A stretch of 64,000 nt of DNA from contig OZ038527.1 in assembly GCA_964036665.1 (NCBI GenBank), positions 18,126,221-18,190,220 of the forward strand, read 5' to 3'. Under the pieces are notes generated by a model. The model was not told where the DNA came from and did not search any database. It was given only the letters and a program-made list of their open reading frames with translations. This DNA is from Gordius sp. MW1. Its lineage: Eukaryota; Nematomorpha; Gordioida; Gordea; Gordiidae. A program made the translations under genes and the position numbers. Each line of letters opens with the position of its first letter. The stretch's first letter is position 1. Below are positions 59,714-64,000 of this stretch, piece after piece.

Positions 59714-60850
59714 AGTGTTTCGATCTCGTCTCGTCTCGAAAACAAAATCTCGTCTCGGGAGCGATTATAAAAATCTCGATCTCGTCTCGTCTCGGTCTAG
59801 AAAAATCTCGGTCTCGTCTCGTCTCGACGAGAATTCTCGTCTCGTCTCGACTTTTATAATATATATATACGGAATAAAAAATTCTCCTGTTTTTTTAAAA
59901 ATATTAAATCAGTGTTAAAAAATCCAAATGGCAAACTTTTATATTTTTCGAAAAAATACACAAACTTTTTAAAGATTTAGCGGGACACGACTCTCATTGT
60001 CACTATAAAGATATGAATTAATTTATTAAGATAACATTTTTTATGGAAAGTACAGTTTCGCGTATTTATTTTATATTGCACAATTATAGAAATTATAGTA
60101 AATTTGAATGCACCTGCCAACCTTGTTTATAATATGAACAGTAATGCATAAGACAAAACTATGTATTCACATAATGTCTAAGGTTCAAAAATTTGTGAGG
60201 TATACTATAGGTTGAAGCATAAACCTTTTAAAAACTCATGATTTAATATTTAATCAATTACGGTGTCATTTAATACTCTAGTGTCTTTTGATATTGTTAG
60301 GCGGGTGCTCAAAAACCTGAAGCCACCTTAGTTCAACTTGTATAATTGTTCAAACTGATTGAACACCAATTTATAATTAACGCATCAAGCAGGATGAGTA
60401 ACTGCGAAATTTAAATATGCTTTAGTAATATTTACTATTCCACCAGAATTCATTCTAACCCTAAAATTTTGATTATAAAATTATTTACATACCCTAAAGG
60501 TCAACCATATTTAGGTAAATGATTGCCAAATTTTAATTTTTGCAAAGATATATAATATTTCCTACACTTAGAAACTTTTGTAATATCAAATATATTCCAT
60601 ACATATTGATTTACACTTATTACCTTAAATGTAAATCATGCAAATTAAAATAAACAATAATTTACTAAAATCTAACGATCAATAAAAAGTCGAGATCTCG
60701 TCGAAAAAAATCTCGTATCGTCTCGTCTCGACATAAAAATTCTCGTCTCGATCTCGACTAAATTTTTCAATTTCTCGTCTCGTCTCGTCTCGGTTTTTCG
60801 AGACGAGACGAGACGAGACCGAGATTTTTCTCGGTTTTTCCGCATCACTA
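59714..60850 (+). mobile_element. TCTCG-repeat element with inverted ends
   Basis: The left end TAGTGTTTCGATCTCGTCTCG and the inverted right end (GAGACCGAG..CCGCATCACTA) flank 1.1 kb. Blocks of TCTCG fill 59725-59860 and 60690-60835. The 6-base GATAAA stands directly outside both ends. The TAGTG start is common among hAT elements, but the duplication is not a clean 8 bases. A second copy's end is at 11316. The open frame at 59715-59918 is repeat-driven. Confidence 0.6.
60773..60818. repeat. Perfect 20-bp hairpin of TCTCG repeats
   Basis: The arms 60773-60792 and 60799-60818 are exact inverse copies (four TCTCG units) around a GTTTTT loop. It lies at the inner edge of the right end of the TCTCG element. 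Confidence 0.8.
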
Positions 60851-61163
60851 GATAAAATGGATTAGCATTAGTACCAATTCATTGGGAACGTTGGCACATC
60901 AGGTTAAATTTTGATAAAAATTAGGCAAAACAAAATTAACCTTGCTATTTAATGTCTATTTTTAATAACATTTTATATTATACACATATTTTTAGAGGTC
61001 GGATTTGTAAATATCCGATCCGGTTCAATTTTATAACTAAAGTGCTCGCTCGGGTCCGCTTAAATCATTTCAACCGCCTGGTCTTGTCGGACTTAATAAA
61101 GCTGCCCAAACTGTCCGGGCCAAAATAATTATTTGTAAAATTTTTAGCAGTAATATTGATATA

Positions 61164-61457
61164 TTGTCAAAGAATATAGATTTAATTGTAAGATACGAAA
61201 TACGATTTTACGACAATGGCTTTGCCAGTGGACCGCACTTTTTTCATATCTTATCTGTATTATATTATACACCTTTAAAAAATCCTAGCCATGAGCCTGG
61301 GAGTTTAGATGGAAACATTTACACGGACGAAGTTATAGCTAACGTAAAAATTCTGTTACGACACGTGTTCAACTTTGACATTTTAAATAGCGATGTTTTG
61401 GTAACATCCATAAGTTTGTTTTTAAATATTTTCCCACCTAACAAATATAATGTATAA
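61164..61457 (+). CDS. Unrecognised ORF overlapping the next gene's start
   Basis: Open for about 97 codons with an ordinary amino-acid mix (RYEIRFYDNGFASGPHFFHI, DGNIYTDEVIANVKILLRHV, DILNSDVLVTSISLFLNIFP). I do not recognise the family. The first codon is uncertain: an acceptor-like TGTCAAAG lies about 30 bases upstream, so this may be the last exon of a longer gene. Its TAA at 61455-61457 lies inside the first codons of the WD40 gene, in another frame. Confidence 0.45.
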   Translation: MSKNIDLIVRYEIRFYDNGFASGPHFFHILSVLYYTPLKNPSHEPGSLDGNIYTDEVIANVKILLRHVFNFDILNSDVLVTSISLFLNIFPPNKYNV

Positions 61458-64000
61458 GCCAAATATTGTATTAAGGGGGCATTCTGAAGAAATTTCATGC
61501 GTTACTTTTTTAAAAAATATAAAGCAAGATGATTTGTTTAACGAATATTTTCTTGCATCAGGTATTAATTTGTGCCTTATTTAATAAGTATGGATTAAAC
61601 CTTTTTATTTAGTAAGGTTTTATAATTGATAGGTTCATCGAATGGCAATTTGTTTATTTGGAGCTTGTTGGATTTATCACCAGTTTTTAAAATAAGAGCC
61701 TATCAGAACATTATATTAGCTATTATTGAAATACTGGACTCAAGAAGCAAAAGTATTGTTATTACCCAAGCTAAAGGTGGAGAATATAAAATATGGAACC
61801 TTTTTAATGGCGTTCTAACACTAAATGGTACAAATAGTGCATTTACTATTATAATTATTGCCTTCTAATTAGATAGTTTTACTATTCCCTTCATGGGATT
61901 CTGTCAAATTGTCCCAGTCATCTTTAATAATGAAATGGCTATAATTTCATCCAGAGAAGAAAATGTGATGCTGTATTCAATTTCTTCAAAATCAGTGAAG
62001 TCATGGAATTGCAATAACACATTATTAAAGTAAAATATATTTTAACTAATAAAAAAAGTCTGTTTTGTTGTTTGAGCTGTCTCTTAATCATAAAATATTA
62101 TTCATGCGCTTGTCAAATTATATTTTATAAGTTTAATCACCTTTTTATATAAAATAAATTGACTAATTTTAATGATGAGTTCATCCAATGGTGAATAATT
62201 TTTGTAAAATTAGCAAAGATTAATGTACCATTTAATTTTGTTTTAATTTAAATGAACAATACTAATTATTTGATAAATTACACCAAACCAACAAATTATT
62301 AGTTTTTATTTGTACATTGTTCTTTTCTATTTTAATCTAAGATTTTTATTTTTTTAAAAAGGTTATTTTCACAAAAATGAGATAGACCTATTCTTGTGTA
62401 GATAAATGTTTATATTAAAACTGTTATTCAACAAAAAATTAAATATATAAGGTAAATGTATTTTTAAATTGTAAACATATTTCTTAAAAATCTTAATTTC
62501 TAATCTGAATACAAACTATTTTTTTATACACACTCTTAAATTGCACCTATTCCAAGACCAATTTCTCGATTTACATTTAGCATTGGTCTATAATGATTTG
62601 GGGTAAACAAATCAGAGACCAGAAATGCCCGGCCGTCGGGCTGGGCAACTGTCTTAAATTTTAATTTTTGGGCGGGCACGCTGATAAGATTCGGGCAATT
62701 TGGCCATAATTAAATTAATTACTTTCTTATTAGATTGTATATCGAAAATGCTTAAAATGTTAATATAACATAATTTTGCCACCCCTTCCCTGATATTTTT
62801 ATAATCTTTGCCCGACCTATTTCTCCAAATCCCTATATACATTTATGCAAAGGATTGAAATATTTATATTTATGTAGCCCTTTCATTGTTCGCAATACAG
62901 ATATGCCGTCTAGACTTAAACAAAGGCGTCATCGTCATGCCATTTTCACACAATGTATGCACAAAATTTCATTCTAATTCATATAATTTTTTTAACGAAT
63001 AAAATTTGGTTTAGCAAAGCTTCCCCATTTTGCAATTCGCTTTTTTTACTCCCTTATCTACGCTATTACTTATTTTTATAATACATAATTAACCCACACC
63101 ATTCTTTTTTTTGCTTGAAATAAATTTTTTTTTATTACATTTTTAAGCAAAAAGGTAATTCATATATTAAAATTTTGGTACCTATTAAACCGGCCGGAGT
63201 TGAGCAGCTGTAATGGTTCAAGTATGGCTGAGCAGACACCTAGAAGGGGTCAGGCGGGCAATTTAGTTAAAAATTTAGACAGGGCCGAGTTCGGACATAA
63301 AAGTTTTAACAATTTGACCTCTGTTTGGGATCGCATAAATTTGGGCCTTACGGGCAAATTTAGTGTTTTGGGCCCGGCAATTCGGGCAGCTCTAACGATT
63401 CAGGCGAGCCCGGGCGGGCAAAAAATTGGACCGGGTTCGGGCAGAAAATTTCAAACAAATCTTACCTCTGATACAAATGTCTATATAAAATCTTAGATAA
63501 AGTTGAGTTCAAATGTGGACAGCACTATACTACCCTTATATTATTGTTACTTATCTCTTTAATTATTATTTATAGGTCTTTGGGAACCCTGATGTGCTTA
63601 AATCCCTTTAAAATGGCTGACCAAAGGGATGATAAATACTTGCTGGCAGGTTTTGAGTCTGGAATTATAGTCCTATATGCTTTGCCAAAAGGAGGTCTTT
63701 TAGCTCACACAGATTTAGCTACCGTCGCTAAATCATTAAACCCTCCAAATAGCGAAATAGAAACGGGCCCCATATTTGCAATAGCTTTCGACCCTCTCTC
63801 TGGCTTAGGATTTGCAAGTTCTGCCATCACCTCTTTGCCCTTATACAGCTTTAAATTGACAAAAGCTGAAGAAAGATTAGACGAGTCCTGGACTTTTCAC
63901 ACACTTAACTTAATAATTGATCAATCGGAGATATTGATTAGCCCATTCTCCGAACTCATTTTAATATCAGCTTCGGGTGATGAAAAGTCTTCTTCAATCT
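61450..64000 (+). CDS. GNB1L: WD40-repeat protein, GNB1L-like, runs off the window
   Basis: Exons 61450-61561, 61633-61827, 61873-62029 and 63576 to beyond 64000 join with phases 1, 1, 2. WD repeats are visible as VLRGHSEEISCVTFL..SNGNLFIWSL, GGEYKIWNL, and YLLAGFESGIIVLYALPKGG. The order matches GNB1L-type proteins, including the GFCQI segment after the second WD unit and the L-LAG-E-G-IVL- motif near the middle. In animals and yeast (Asa1) these proteins work with the TTT/ASTRA system in the stability of PI3K-like kinases such as ATM, ATR and mTOR. About 297 residues are in the window and the C-terminal part lies outside. The start ATG gives a short N-terminus before the first WD unit, as in the family. 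Another small WD40 protein cannot be excluded. Confidence 0.65.
62030..63180. other. Intron 3 of the WD40 gene
   Basis: AT-rich, with a CGGGC-family segment at 62615-62700. No coding signal. Confidence 0.4.
63185..63460. repeat. CGGGC-rich dispersed repeat in WD40 intron
   Basis: ACCGGCCGGAGTTGAGCAGC, GGGCCCGGCAATTCGGGCAGC and GGACCGGGTTCGGGCAG match the repeat at 3530-3890, in the same sense for some motifs and inverted for others. The open frame 63200-63496 is a by-product. It ends about 115 bases before exon 4 of the WD40 gene. Confidence 0.5.

Noticed and set aside
59715-59918. 67-codon frame at the TCTCG block
   Set aside because: Its peptide (S-R-L-V-S repeats) follows the pentamer period and is not a protein gene.
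3000-64000. CRISPR arrays, bacterial operons or phage genes
   Set aside because: Tandem repeats here lack regular unique spacers, and the gene content and introns are those of an animal nucleus.

Overview
The window is AT-rich nuclear DNA from an animal. Genes are split by GT-AG introns from about 100 bases to several kilobases, and the proteins are animal families: a bifunctional LKR/SDH (AASS), two inward-rectifier K+ channels and a GNB1L-like WD40 protein. Insertions are abundant: hAT transposons with 8-base target duplications, an RTE-like LINE, a Ty3/gypsy LTR element, and short inverted-repeat elements full of G and C runs. I cannot name the phylum.

Layout. 1-6.6 kb: repeats, one GC-rich exon-like patch, no firm gene. 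6.6-21.9 kb (+): a near-complete AASS gene of about 25 exons, whose introns hold most of the small transposons. 23.1-27.2 kb (-): Kir channel gene A, four exons. 27.2-30.8 kb: no gene seen. 30.8-32.1 kb: a palindromic repeat element. 32.5-33.7 kb: a hAT element with an exact 8-base duplication and a transposase remnant. 34.8-45.2 kb: a pair of tandem-repeat arms in opposite orientation (34.8-36.26 and 43.03-45.19 kb) flanking a full-length but broken LINE (36.42-39.46 kb, 17-base duplication) and the last exon of Kir gene B. 40.6-50.9 kb (-): Kir channel gene B, five coding exons plus a 5' untranslated exon. 50.9-55.0 kb (+): a complete but decayed Ty3/gypsy element with near-identical LTRs and a 5-base duplication, about 200 bases upstream of the Kir B 5' exon. 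55-61 kb: mostly repeats, with exon-like fragments near 58.3 and 58.9 kb and a TCTCG-rich element. 61.2-64 kb (+): an unrecognised ORF whose stop overlaps the start of a GNB1L-like WD40 gene that runs off the window.

The genes do not form one pathway. AASS degrades lysine in mitochondria, the Kir channels act at the plasma membrane, and the GNB1L relatives help assemble PI3K-like kinases. The two Kir genes are same-strand paralogues about 13 kb apart. They differ in selectivity filter (GYG in A, GFG in B), N-terminal domain and intron positions, so they have diverged substantially.

Exon boundaries were placed by hand from splice sites, reading phase and family similarity. Phases agree across every internal AASS junction except one near 17.24-17.50 kb. 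They also agree across all Kir junctions and the GNB1L-like junctions.
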